Positions 56,696-64,000 of a stretch of 64,000 bases of DNA are shown here, in pieces (within the stretch, counting starts at the first letter, position 1; each line of letters starts with the position of its first letter). This DNA is from Saccharomonospora sp. CUA-673 (GTDB lineage Bacteria; Actinomycetota; Actinomycetes; Mycobacteriales; Pseudonocardiaceae): assembly GCF_001942305.1 (NCBI RefSeq), contig NZ_MKKE01000033.1, positions 1 to 64,000 on the forward strand. The letters run 5' to 3'. The translations under genes were made by a program, and so were the position numbers. The notes beneath the pieces were generated by a model. The model was given only the letters and a program-made list of their open reading frames with translations, made no database searches and was not told the origin of the DNA.

Positions 56696-58609
56696 GTGAC
56701 GGTGCTGGAGTCCGTGCACGGACCGGCGGATCTCAAGGGGCTGGACCACGCGCAGCTGGTGGAGCTGTCCGAGGAGATCAGGACGTTCCTCGTCGACAAG
56801 GTCTGCGCGGCGGGCGGACACCTGGGCCCCAACCTCGGCGTCGTCGAGCTGACCCTGGCGCTGCACCGCGTGTTCGACTCGCCCCGCGACCCGCTGCTGT
56901 TCGACGTCGGACATCAGGCCTACGTGCACAAGATCGTCACCGGCCGCCGTGACGAGTTCGACGGCCTCCGCCAGCGCGGCGGCATCTCCGGCTACCCCGC
57001 GCGCGCCGAGAGTGAGCACGACCACATCGAGAACAGCCACGCCTCCACCGCGCTGTCCTACGCCGACGGCCTGGCCAAGTCGTTCCGGCTCGCCGGCGAG
57101 ACCGACCGCCACGCCGTCGCGGTCGTCGGCGACGGCGCGCTCACCGGCGGCATGTGCTGGGAGGCCCTCAACAACATCGCCGGCCAGCCCGACCTTCCGG
57201 TCGTGGTCGTGGTCAACGACAACGGACGTTCGTACTCGCCGACCATCGGCGGCGTCGCCGAGCACCTCGCGGCGCTGCGGCTGCGGCCCAGCTACGAACG
57301 CCTGCTCGACGAGGGCCGGGAACTGCTGCAGAACACTCCGGTCGTCGGCAAGCCCCTCTACACGGCGCTGCACGCCGCGAAGGCCGGCATCAAGGACGCG
57401 TTCAGCCCGCAGGTGATGTTCTCCGACCTCGGCCTGAAGTACCTCGGCCCGGTCGACGGGCACGACCTGGGCGCCCTCGAACGCGCCCTGCAGAGCGCGA
57501 AGAGCTTCGGCGGCCCGGTCATCGTCCACGTCGCGACCGAGAAGGGCCACGGCTACGCACCGGCCGTGAACCACGAGGCCGACCAGATGCACCAGACCGA
57601 CCCGATCGACCCGGAGACCGGCCTGCCCCCGGTGAAGGGTCCGAGTTGGACGTCGGTGTTCGCCGAGGAGCTGACCCGGATCGGCGCCACCCGCGAGGAC
57701 GTCGTGGCCATCACGGCCGCGATGCTGCGCTCGACCGGCCTGCACACCTTCGCCGAGGCCTACCCGGACCGGTGGTTCGACGTCGGCATCGCCGAACAGC
57801 ACGCCGTCACCTCGGCCGCCGGCCTCGCCATGGACGGCCGGCATCCGGTCGTCGCCGTGTACTCGACGTTCCTCAACCGCGCGTTCGACCAGACCCTCAT
57901 GGACGTCGCGCTGCACAACCTGCCCGTGACGCTCGTGCTCGACCGGGCGGGCATCACCGGTCCCGACGGGCCCAGCCACCACGGCATGTGGGACCTGTCG
58001 CTGCTCGGCATGGTCCCGGGCATGCAGGTGGCCGCGCCGCGCGACGCCGAGACGCTGCGCGAGGAGCTGAACGAGGCGGTCGCCGTGGACGACGGGCCGA
58101 CCGCGCTGCGCTTCTCGAAGGGCGCCGTCGTCGACGCCGTAGCCGCCGTGGAACGCGTCGGCACGGTCGACGTGCTGCGCCGCGGTGAGTCCGAGGACGT
58201 GCTGCTGGTGTCGGTCGGCGCGTTCGCCGGCCTCGGCGTGGACGCCGCAGGCAGGCTCGCCGACCAGGGCATCGGCGTCACCGTCGTCGACCCGCGCTGG
58301 GTCGTGCCGGTGCCCGGCGACCTGATCGAGTTGGCCCGCAGGCACCGGCTCGTCGTCACCGTCGAGGACAGCGGGCGGCACGGCGGGTTCGGCTCGGCCC
58401 TGGCCGCCGCACTGCGCGACGCCGACTGCGACGTGCCCCTGCGTGATCTGGCCGTGCCGCAGGAGTTCCACGACCACGGCAGCCGCGGCGAGGTGCTCGC
58501 CGCAGTCGGGCTCACGGTCCAGGACGTGGCCAGGAAGGTCACCGAATGGGCCGCGGGCCGCATCGGCGTCTCGGCCGCGGCCGACGTCGCCGGCGGCACC
58601 CGCGACTGA
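56696..58609 (+). CDS. dxs: 1-deoxy-D-xylulose-5-phosphate synthase
   Basis: A 637-residue TPP enzyme that condenses pyruvate and glyceraldehyde 3-phosphate, the first step of the MEP isoprenoid pathway. [36 protein letters not shown] (TPP/Mg2+ site with the later Asn in [12 protein letters not shown]), [15 protein letters not shown] (catalytic Glu), and the C-terminal ligand-binding domain are present. GTG 56696 (GAGGTGGAG before it) is preferred to ATG 56684. It is followed by a hairpin terminator. Confidence 0.94.
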   Translation: MTVLESVHGPADLKGLDHAQLVELSEEIRTFLVDKVCAAGGHLGPNLGVVELTLALHRVFDSPRDPLLFDVGHQAYVHKIVTGRRDEFDGLRQRGGISGYPARAESEHDHIENSHASTALSYADGLAKSFRLAGETDRHAVAVVGDGALTGGMCWEALNNIAGQPDLPVVVVVNDNGRSYSPTIGGVAEHLAALRLRPSYERLLDEGRELLQNTPVVGKPLYTALHAAKAGIKDAFSPQVMFSDLGLKYLGPVDGHDLGALERALQSAKSFGGPVIVHVATEKGHGYAPAVNHEADQMHQTDPIDPETGLPPVKGPSWTSVFAEELTRIGATREDVVAITAAMLRSTGLHTFAEAYPDRWFDVGIAEQHAVTSAAGLAMDGRHPVVAVYSTFLNRAFDQTLMDVALHNLPVTLVLDRAGITGPDGPSHHGMWDLSLLGMVPGMQVAAPRDAETLREELNEAVAVDDGPTALRFSKGAVVDAVAAVERVGTVDVLRRGESEDVLLVSVGAFAGLGVDAAGRLADQGIGVTVVDPRWVVPVPGDLIELARRHRLVVTVEDSGRHGGFGSALAAALRDADCDVPLRDLAVPQEFHDHGSRGEVLAAVGLTVQDVARKVTEWAAGRIGVSAAADVAGGTRD

Positions 58610-58649
58610 CCGGCACCGCACCGCGCGTCCACCTGCGCGCCCGACGTCC

Positions 58650-58679
58650 GTGGCCGGCCCGACGATCCGGGCCGGCCAC
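58650..58679 (+). terminator. Terminator downstream of dxs
   Basis: GTGGCCGGCCCG (58650-58661) and CGGGCCGGCCAC (58668-58679) form a perfect 12-bp stem with a six-base loop, 40 bases after the dxs stop. Confidence 0.75.
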
Positions 58680-58722
58680 GCATCTCAGGAAGCTGTCAGG
58701 AATGTGTGGCACCGTGGGTGAC

Positions 58723-59491
58723 GTGCGTGTTTTGGTAGTAGAGGACGAGGCGCCGCTCGCCGAGGCGATCGCCCGCGGGCTGCGCCGTGAAGGTATGGCC
58801 GTCGACGTCGCGTTCGACGCGAGACGGGCACGAGAAGGCGACCGTCACGCGGTACGACGTCGTGCTGCTCGACCGCGACCTGCCCGGGATGTCCGGCGAC
58901 GACCTGTGCCGGGAGATCGTGCAGTCGGGCGAGCTGACCCGCGTGCTGATGCTCACGGCGAGCACGGCCGTCGCCGAACGGGTCGAAGGACTCTCGCTCG
59001 GCGCCGACGACTACGTGGCCAAGCCGTTCGCCTTCCCCGAGCTCGTGGCCCGGGTGCGGGCCCTCGGCAGGCGCGCGACCCCCGCGGCCCCGCCCGTGCT
59101 GACGGCCGGCGATATCGAGCTCGACCCCTCGCGCAGGACCGTCCGGCGCGCCGGCGAGCCCGTGGACCTGACCCGCAAGGAGTTCGGCGTCCTGGAGGTG
59201 CTGTTGTCGGCCGGTGGCGCCGTGGTCAGCAGCGAGGACCTGCTCGAACGGGTGTGGGACGAGAACGCCGACCCCTTCACCACCACGGTGCGGGTCACGG
59301 TGATGACGCTGCGCAAGAAGCTCGGCGAGCCCGGGGTCATCGAGACCGTCGTCGGCTCCGGGTACCGCGTGCCCGGCGCGGCGACGGCGGAGCCCGCGGC
59401 CGATGTCGACGAGATCGGCTCCGGCTCCGGTTCGGGCAGCGTCACCGAACCCGGTGCGGGCACGTCGTCGGAGTCCGGTTCACTGACGTAG
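58723..59491 (+). CDS. OmpR/PhoB-family response regulator, frameshifted
   Basis: A response regulator of about 256 residues. The receiver domain begins VRVLVVEDEAPLAEAIARGLRREGMAVDVAFD in one frame and continues KATVTRYDVVLLDRDLPGMSGDD (phosphoacceptor Asp) in another, with later residues LMLTAST and DDYVAKPFAFPEL. The C-terminal winged helix is VDLTRKEFGVLEVLLS and VRVTVMTLRKKLGEPGVIETVVGSGYRV. Restoring one G and one C at about 58821-58834 gives GETGHEKATV in frame. It is adjacent to its kinase gene, which begins the base after its stop. Confidence 0.85.
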
Positions 59492-60628
59492 GTGCTCGAA
59501 CGTACGGCAGTCCCGGCGCGTGGTCTCCGCGCGCGGATCACGATCCTCGCGACGGTGCTCGTCGCGATCGTCAGCGCGCTGTTGCTGTGGCTCGCGTGGA
59601 CGCTCGTCGGCGACGCCGTGGCCGCGGTTCCCCAACTGCCGCCGGGCACGATCGTCGAGGTCGACGGCGTGCACGTGAAGGCCGCCGACCTGGCCGACCA
59701 TCTGCGGAGCCAGGCGCGCGGCCGGGTGGTCATCGCGGGCGGTATCGCGTTCTGCTTCGTCGTGGCGGCCGCCGGGATTCTCGCGTGGACATTCACCTCG
59801 CGCGTGCTGCAACCGTTGCGCGACATCACCGACACCGCCGAACGGCTGTCCGGCGAGTCGATGGGCGAGCGGATCGGCGAGGTGTCCACACGCGACGAGC
59901 TGGCGCAGCTGGCGCGGACGATCGACGCGATGCTCGACCGGTTGCAGTCGGCTTTCGACGCACAGCGCCATTTCGTGGCCAACGCGAGTCACGAGCTGCG
60001 CACCCCGCTGTCGGTGATCCGCACCGAACTCGAGGTCACACTGTCCGATGAGGACGCCGACGAGGCGGAGCTGCGCCGCATGGCGGAGGTGGTGCGCGAT
60101 GCGACCGAACGCGCCGAACGCCTCGTGTCGTCGTTGCTGCTGCTCGCCAGGACCGACGGGGCGGGGCTCGTGCTCACCGAACGCGTCGACGTCTCCGAGG
60201 TCGTGCAGCGGGCCTGGAGCGCCGTCGAGGCGGAGGCGGCCGGCCGCGACCTGCGCGCCGACCTGCGGTTGACGCCGGCGGCGACGAAGGGCGATGCGGC
60301 GCTGCTCGAACGCGTCGCGGGCAACCTTCTGGAGAACGCGGTCCGGCACAACATCGACGGCGGCTGGATCGAGGTGACGACGAGCGCGGGGGAGCGGTGG
60401 ACGGCGCTGACGGTGCGCTCCTCGGGGCCGCTGCTCGACCCGGCGACGGTCACCGAACTGTTCGAACCGTTCCGCCGCGCCGGCGTGGCCAGGACGGCCA
60501 GGTCCGGCGCCGGACTCGGCCTGTCGATCGTGCGCGCGGCCGCCGAGGCCCACCGCGGCACCGTCCACGCCGAACCCGTCGTCGGCGGAGGCCTGTCGGT
60601 CACCGTCCGCGTCCCCGCCACCGCCTGA
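59492..60628 (+). CDS. Sensor histidine kinase
   Basis: A 378-residue membrane kinase. Helix 1 (ITILATVLVAIVSALLLWLAWTLV) and helix 2 (VVIAGGIAFCFVVAAAGILAW) flank a short extracytoplasmic loop of about 50 residues, then a HAMP domain (RVLQPLRDITDTAERLSG), the H-box ANASHELRTPLSVIRTELE, N-box ALLERVAGNLLENAVRHN and G-box GAGLGLSIVRAAAEAHRG. It starts at GTG 59492 directly after the regulator stop. The stimulus is unknown. Confidence 0.9.
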   Translation: MLERTAVPARGLRARITILATVLVAIVSALLLWLAWTLVGDAVAAVPQLPPGTIVEVDGVHVKAADLADHLRSQARGRVVIAGGIAFCFVVAAAGILAWTFTSRVLQPLRDITDTAERLSGESMGERIGEVSTRDELAQLARTIDAMLDRLQSAFDAQRHFVANASHELRTPLSVIRTELEVTLSDEDADEAELRRMAEVVRDATERAERLVSSLLLLARTDGAGLVLTERVDVSEVVQRAWSAVEAEAAGRDLRADLRLTPAATKGDAALLERVAGNLLENAVRHNIDGGWIEVTTSAGERWTALTVRSSGPLLDPATVTELFEPFRRAGVARTARSGAGLGLSIVRAAAEAHRGTVHAEPVVGGGLSVTVRVPATA

Positions 60629-60639
60629 CCCCGAGTCGC

Positions 60640-60723
60640 GTGTCAGCACCCCACGCGGGCGTGTCAGCACCCCACGTCGCCGTGTTGGCACCCCACGTCG
60701 CCGTGTTGGCACCTGGCGTCGCT
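60640..60723 (+). repeat. Left array of four 21-bp repeats
   Basis: Four consecutive 21-bp units of type GTGTCAGCACCCCACGTCGCC (shortened here: core GTGTYRGCACCCCACG) at 60640, 60661, 60682 and 60703, decaying to the right. They are the inverse of the right array at 60771-60896. Confidence 0.85.
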
Positions 60724-60770
60724 GTGTTGTCGATCGGCGGCGGCGATGTCGAGGCACGGTGCCGCGAGCT

Positions 60771-60896
60771 GCGCACACGGAGACCTGAAATGCGCACACG
60801 GCAACGCGGGATGCTGACACGGCGACGTGGGGTGCTGACACGGCGACGCGGGATGCTGACACGGCGACGCGGGATGCTGACACGGCACTGTTTTGT
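60771..60896 (-). repeat. Right array of six 21-bp repeats, inverted relative to the left array
   Basis: Units of type GCTGACACGGCGACGCGGGA start at 60771, 60792, 60813, 60834, 60855 and 60876. The units at 60834 and 60855 are identical; the outer ones diverge. The array is separated from the left one by about 47 bp. Confidence 0.85.
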
Positions 60897-60913
60897 ATAA
60901 TGACCTATACAGT

Positions 60914-60945
60914 GGGGCGTTGGTGCGCATGCGCACCAACGCCCC
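60914..60945. terminator. Perfect 32-bp palindrome, bidirectional terminator
   Basis: GGGGCGTTGGTGCGCA (60914-60929) and its exact complement (60930-60945) have no loop. It follows the repeat array and precedes the convergent fadB stop. Confidence 0.75.
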
Positions 60946-60971
60946 GTCTGCGGTCTCGCGGTCAGCTCACC

Positions 60972-63080
60972 TCATGCGGTGGGAACCGAGGCGACGCCCG
61001 GAGCGAGAAAGGGCTTGCCCGCGACCTTCTCCGACACGCCCGCGCGGTCGAGGTACGGCGTGATACCGCCCAGCCAGAACGGCCAGCCCGCACCGAGGAT
61101 CATGCACAGGTCGATGTCCTGCGCCTCGGCGACCACGCCCTCGTCGAGCATGATCCGGATCTCCTCGGCGAGCGCGCCCAGGGCGCGCTCGCGCACCTGC
61201 TCGGCCGTCGACGGCGCATCGCCCTGCTGCCACAGCTCGGCGACCTCCGGGTCGACCGTCTGGTTGCCGGACGAGTCCCACTGCCACACGGCCGACTTGC
61301 CGGCGTCGACGAACCGCTTGAGGTTGTCGCTGACGCCATACCGCTCGGGGAACGCCTCGTGCATCGTCTCGGCCACGTGCAGCGCCACCGGCGGGCCGAC
61401 CAGCTGCAGCAGCGTCATCGGCGACATCGGCAGGCCCAGCGGGTCGAGCGCCGAGTCGGCGACGTCGAACGGCGTGCCCTCGTCCACGGTGGCCAGCACC
61501 TCGCCGAGGAACCGCGTCAGCACGCGGTTCACGACGAACGCGGGCGCGTCCTTGACCAGTACGCTCGACTTCTTCAGCTGCTTGCCCACCGAGAAGGCGG
61601 TCGCCAGCGTCGCGTCGTCGGTCTTCTCGCCGCGGACGATCTCCAGCAGCGGCAGCACCGCGACCGGGTTGAAGAAGTGGAAGCCGACGACCCGCTCCGG
61701 GTGCTGCAGCTCGGCCGCCATCTCCGAGATCGACAGCGACGAGGTGTTCGTCGCCAGCACGCACTCGGGGCTCACGTGCTGCTCGAGCTCGGCGAACACC
61801 TGGCGCTTGACGCCCATGTCCTCGAAGACCGCCTCGATGACGAAACCGGCGTCGGCGAACGCGGCCTTGTCCAGCGAGCCCGACACCAGCGCCTTCAGGC
61901 GGTTGGCCTCGTCCGGGCTCACGCGCTTCTTCTCGAGCAGCTTGTCGATCTCGCCGTGCACGTAGGACACACCCTTGTCGATGCGGCCCTGGTCGACGTC
62001 GGTGAGCACGACCGGAACCTTCAGCCTGCGGACGAACAGCAGCGCCAGCTGGCTGGCCATCAGACCCGCGCCGACGATGCCGACCGTGCCGACCTGGCGC
62101 GCCAGCGACTTGTCCGGGGCGCCGGCGGGCTTCTTCGCACGCTTGTTGACGAGGTTGAACGAGTACAGCCCGGCCCGCAGCGGGTCGGACATCAGCAGCT
62201 CGGCCAGACCCTCGGTCTCCGCGGCGTAGCCGGTGTCGAGGTCGGCGTTGCGGGCCAGCTCGAGCAGCTCGAGGGCCTTCTCCGCACCCGGCGACGCGCC
62301 CTTCGTCTTGCCGGCCACGACGGCCTTGGCGCGGCCGAGGGCGGCGTCCCACTCCTGGCCGCGGTCGATCTCCCGGCGGGCCGGGGCGACCTCGCCGCGG
62401 ACGACCTTGGACAACCACAGCAGCGACTGCTCGAGGTAGTCGGCCGAGGGCAGCAGCTCGTCGGTGATGCCGAGCTCGGCGGCCTGGGCCGGCTTGAGCA
62501 TCTTGTTCTGGTTGAGAGCGTTCTCGATGATCACGGTCACCGCGGCGTCCGGGCCGATGAGGTTCGGCAGCAGCTGCGTGCCGCCCCAGCCCGGGAACAG
62601 CCCGAGGAACACCTCGGGCAGCGAGATCGCGGCGACGTTGTCGGCCATCGTGCGGTAGTGGCACGACAGCGCCAGCTCGAGCCCGCCGCCCATCACCGCG
62701 CCGTTGACGAACGCGAAGGTCGGGATCTGCGACTCGGTGAACCGGCGGAACACGTCGTGCCCGGTCTGCGCGATCTGCGTCGCCAGCGCCGGGTCCGAGA
62801 TCTGCTCCACACCGGACAGGTCGGCGCCCACGGCGAAGATGAACGGCTTGCCCGTCACGGCGATCGCCGCCGGGTCGGCCGCCACGGCCTCGTCGAACGC
62901 CGCGTTCAGGCTCACCAGGCTCTGCGGGCCGAACGTGGACGGACGCGTGTGGTCGTGGCCGTTGTCGATGGTGATGAGGGCGACCGGCTTGTCGAGGCCG
63001 GGCACCGAGACCAGGCGCGTCACCGCGTGGGTGACGACCTCGTCGGGGAAGGCCGTCCTGGCCTGCTCAGCGGTGATCAC
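60972..63080 (-). CDS. fadB: Fatty acid oxidation multienzyme: enoyl-CoA hydratase / 3-hydroxyacyl-CoA dehydrogenase
   Basis: A 702-residue FadB-type alpha subunit (Rv0860-like). The N-terminal crotonase domain has GADLSGVEQ and NGAVMGGGLELALSCHYRT. The NAD-binding domain has VGTVGIVGAGLMASQLALLF, NTSSLSISEMA and VGFHFFNPVAVLPLLEIVRG. The C-terminal HCDH domain has KDAPAFVVNRVLTRFLGEVL. GTG 63080 overlaps the fadA TGA (GTGA) with GGGAGGG upstream. Together with FadA it carries out three steps of beta-oxidation. Confidence 0.9.
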   Translation of the reverse strand: MITAEQARTAFPDEVVTHAVTRLVSVPGLDKPVALITIDNGHDHTRPSTFGPQSLVSLNAAFDEAVAADPAAIAVTGKPFIFAVGADLSGVEQISDPALATQIAQTGHDVFRRFTESQIPTFAFVNGAVMGGGLELALSCHYRTMADNVAAISLPEVFLGLFPGWGGTQLLPNLIGPDAAVTVIIENALNQNKMLKPAQAAELGITDELLPSADYLEQSLLWLSKVVRGEVAPARREIDRGQEWDAALGRAKAVVAGKTKGASPGAEKALELLELARNADLDTGYAAETEGLAELLMSDPLRAGLYSFNLVNKRAKKPAGAPDKSLARQVGTVGIVGAGLMASQLALLFVRRLKVPVVLTDVDQGRIDKGVSYVHGEIDKLLEKKRVSPDEANRLKALVSGSLDKAAFADAGFVIEAVFEDMGVKRQVFAELEQHVSPECVLATNTSSLSISEMAAELQHPERVVGFHFFNPVAVLPLLEIVRGEKTDDATLATAFSVGKQLKKSSVLVKDAPAFVVNRVLTRFLGEVLATVDEGTPFDVADSALDPLGLPMSPMTLLQLVGPPVALHVAETMHEAFPERYGVSDNLKRFVDAGKSAVWQWDSSGNQTVDPEVAELWQQGDAPSTAEQVRERALGALAEEIRIMLDEGVVAEAQDIDLCMILGAGWPFWLGGITPYLDRAGVSEKVAGKPFLAPGVASVPTA

Positions 63081-64000
63081 TTGTTGCCCTCCCATGCCGG
63101 GTTCTCCCAGATGACCGTTCCGCCCATGCCGATGCCGATGCACATGGTCGTCATGCCGTAGCGCACGTCGGGGCGCTCGGCGAACTGGCGCGACAGCTGG
63201 GTCATCAGCCGTGCGCCCGAGGAGGCGAGCGGGTGACCGCAGGCGATGGCGCCGCCCCACTGGTTGACCCGCGGGTCCTCGTCGTCGATGCCGAAGTGGT
63301 CGAGGAACGAGAGCACCTGGACGGCGAACGCCTCGTTGATCTCGAACAGGCCGATGTCGGAGATCGACAGGCCGGTGCGCTGCAGCACCTTCTCGGTGGC
63401 CGGGACCGGGCCGATGCCCATGACCTCGGGCTCGACGCCGGCGAACGCGTAGCCGACCATCCGCATGCCGACCGGCAGGCCGAGCTCCCGCGCGGTGTCC
63501 TCACCGGCGAGCAGGGCGCCGGTGGCACCGTCGTTCAGGCCGGCGGCGTTGCCCGCGGTGACCCGGCCGTGCGGCCGGAACGGGGTCTTGAGGCCGGCGA
63601 GGTTCTCCAGCGTGGTGCCCGGCCGCGGCGGCTCGTCCTCGGTGGCCAGGCCCCAGCCCAGCTCGGGGTGGCGCGTGGCGACCGGAACCAGCTCGGGGCC
63701 GATGTTGCCGGCCTTGACCGCGTCGGCGTAGCGCTCCTGGCTGCGCACGGCGTAGGCGTCGCAGCGGTCCTTGGTGATGCCGGGGAAGCGGTCGTGGACG
63801 TTCTCCGCGGTCTGGCCCATGACCAGCGCGGACTGGTCGACGATCTTGTCGGACAGGAACCGCGGGTTCGGGTCGACGCCCTCGCCCATCGGGTGCCGGC
63901 CCATGTGCTCGACACCGCCGGCGATCGCGACGTCGTAGGCACCGAAAGCGATGCCGCCCGCCACCGAGGTGACGGCGGTCATGGCGCCTGCGCACATGCG
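63077..64000 (-). CDS. fadA: Acetyl-CoA acyltransferase (thiolase), 5' end outside the window
   Basis: The C-terminal 307 residues of a thiolase beta subunit; the reading frame is open to the window edge, so the start is not seen. The nucleophile is in RMCAGAMTAVTSVAGG at the edge. The other active-site segments are LFEINEAFAVQVL, GGAIACGHPLASSGARL and TTMCIGIGMGGTVIWE. It lies directly upstream of fadB and overlaps it by four bases, giving a fadA-fadB operon for beta-oxidation. Confidence 0.9.
   Translation of the reverse strand, partial: RMCAGAMTAVTSVAGGIAFGAYDVAIAGGVEHMGRHPMGEGVDPNPRFLSDKIVDQSALVMGQTAENVHDRFPGITKDRCDAYAVRSQERYADAVKAGNIGPELVPVATRHPELGWGLATEDEPPRPGTTLENLAGLKTPFRPHGRVTAGNAAGLNDGATGALLAGEDTARELGLPVGMRMVGYAFAGVEPEVMGIGPVPATEKVLQRTGLSISDIGLFEINEAFAVQVLSFLDHFGIDDEDPRVNQWGGAIACGHPLASSGARLMTQLSRQFAERPDVRYGMTTMCIGIGMGGTVIWENPAWEGNK

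Noticed and set aside
59480..60883. Seven-residue periodic proteins encoded in the 21-bp arrays
   Set aside because: Periodicity comes from the repeat length being divisible by three; no ribosome site or domain is present and frames run into the kinase gene antisense.
60640..60896. 21-bp repeat arrays as a CRISPR array
   Set aside because: The repeats are contiguous with no spacers, the two arrays have opposite orientation, and no cas gene is in the window.

Overview
The window is high-GC actinobacterial chromosome, most likely from the Pseudonocardiales (Amycolatopsis/Saccharomonospora/Prauserella-like). Evidence is the GTG starts, the sigA-ppgK-suhB-cei-DUF4193-DUF3093-dut-DUF3710 gene order shared with Mycobacterium, leaderless promoters, the cholesterol-catabolism genes and a DUF222/HNH gene. 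Species cannot be named from sequence alone.

Layout. 0.2-1.4 kb: a frameshifted DUF222/HNH endonuclease gene. 1.4-13 kb: a steroid side-chain degradation cluster (fadA5, cyp125, ltp3, ltp4, an OB-fold partner, a FadD, echA19, fadD19, a nitronate monooxygenase). Its three divergent promoter regions carry five copies of a TNNAACNNGTTNNA-type palindrome, the KstR operator. 13-28.4 kb: housekeeping genes (amino acid permease, fumarase, SigB-type sigma factor with an ECF-type promoter, D-aminoacyl-tRNA deacylase, methyltransferase, psuG-psuK, YihY, helicase, EamA exporter).

28.575-35.820 kb is a 7.2-kb integrative element lodged in the 3' end of sigA. A 21-bp direct repeat, identical to the last 21 nt of sigA, bounds it. 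It holds a tyrosine integrase next to attR, a RepA/RecA-like ATPase followed by CGTGARGG iterons at roughly 11-bp spacing, an HK97-type prohead protease with no other capsid or packaging gene, several small unknown genes in overlapping chains, and a helical ESX-like protein plus DUF3558 lipoprotein pair. It looks like a satellite or a self-replicating integrative element rather than a complete prophage, and is the most novel part of the window.

35.8-49.8 kb: sigA, ppgK, suhB, cei, DUF4193, DUF3093, dut, DUF3710, a hydrolase, an OB-fold protein, DUF3159, two TrkA proteins, an APC transporter and a TrmA-type RNA methyltransferase, in the conserved order. 49.9-50.5 kb: a VapBC toxin-antitoxin pair. 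50.5-53.7 kb: MFS exporter, FrnE-like protein and divergent LysR regulator around a strong palindrome. 53.8-56.6 kb: gluconate uptake (gntP, gntK, gntR). Then dxs, a two-component system, a double array of 21-bp repeats, and fadB-fadA running off the right edge.

A general caution: eight genes (DUF222, fadA5, cyp125, DUF3558 lipoprotein, dut, DUF3159, MFS, response regulator) are each broken by the loss of one base (two in the response regulator) from a G or C run. Because dut and other conserved genes are affected, sequencing undercalls explain this better than gene decay.
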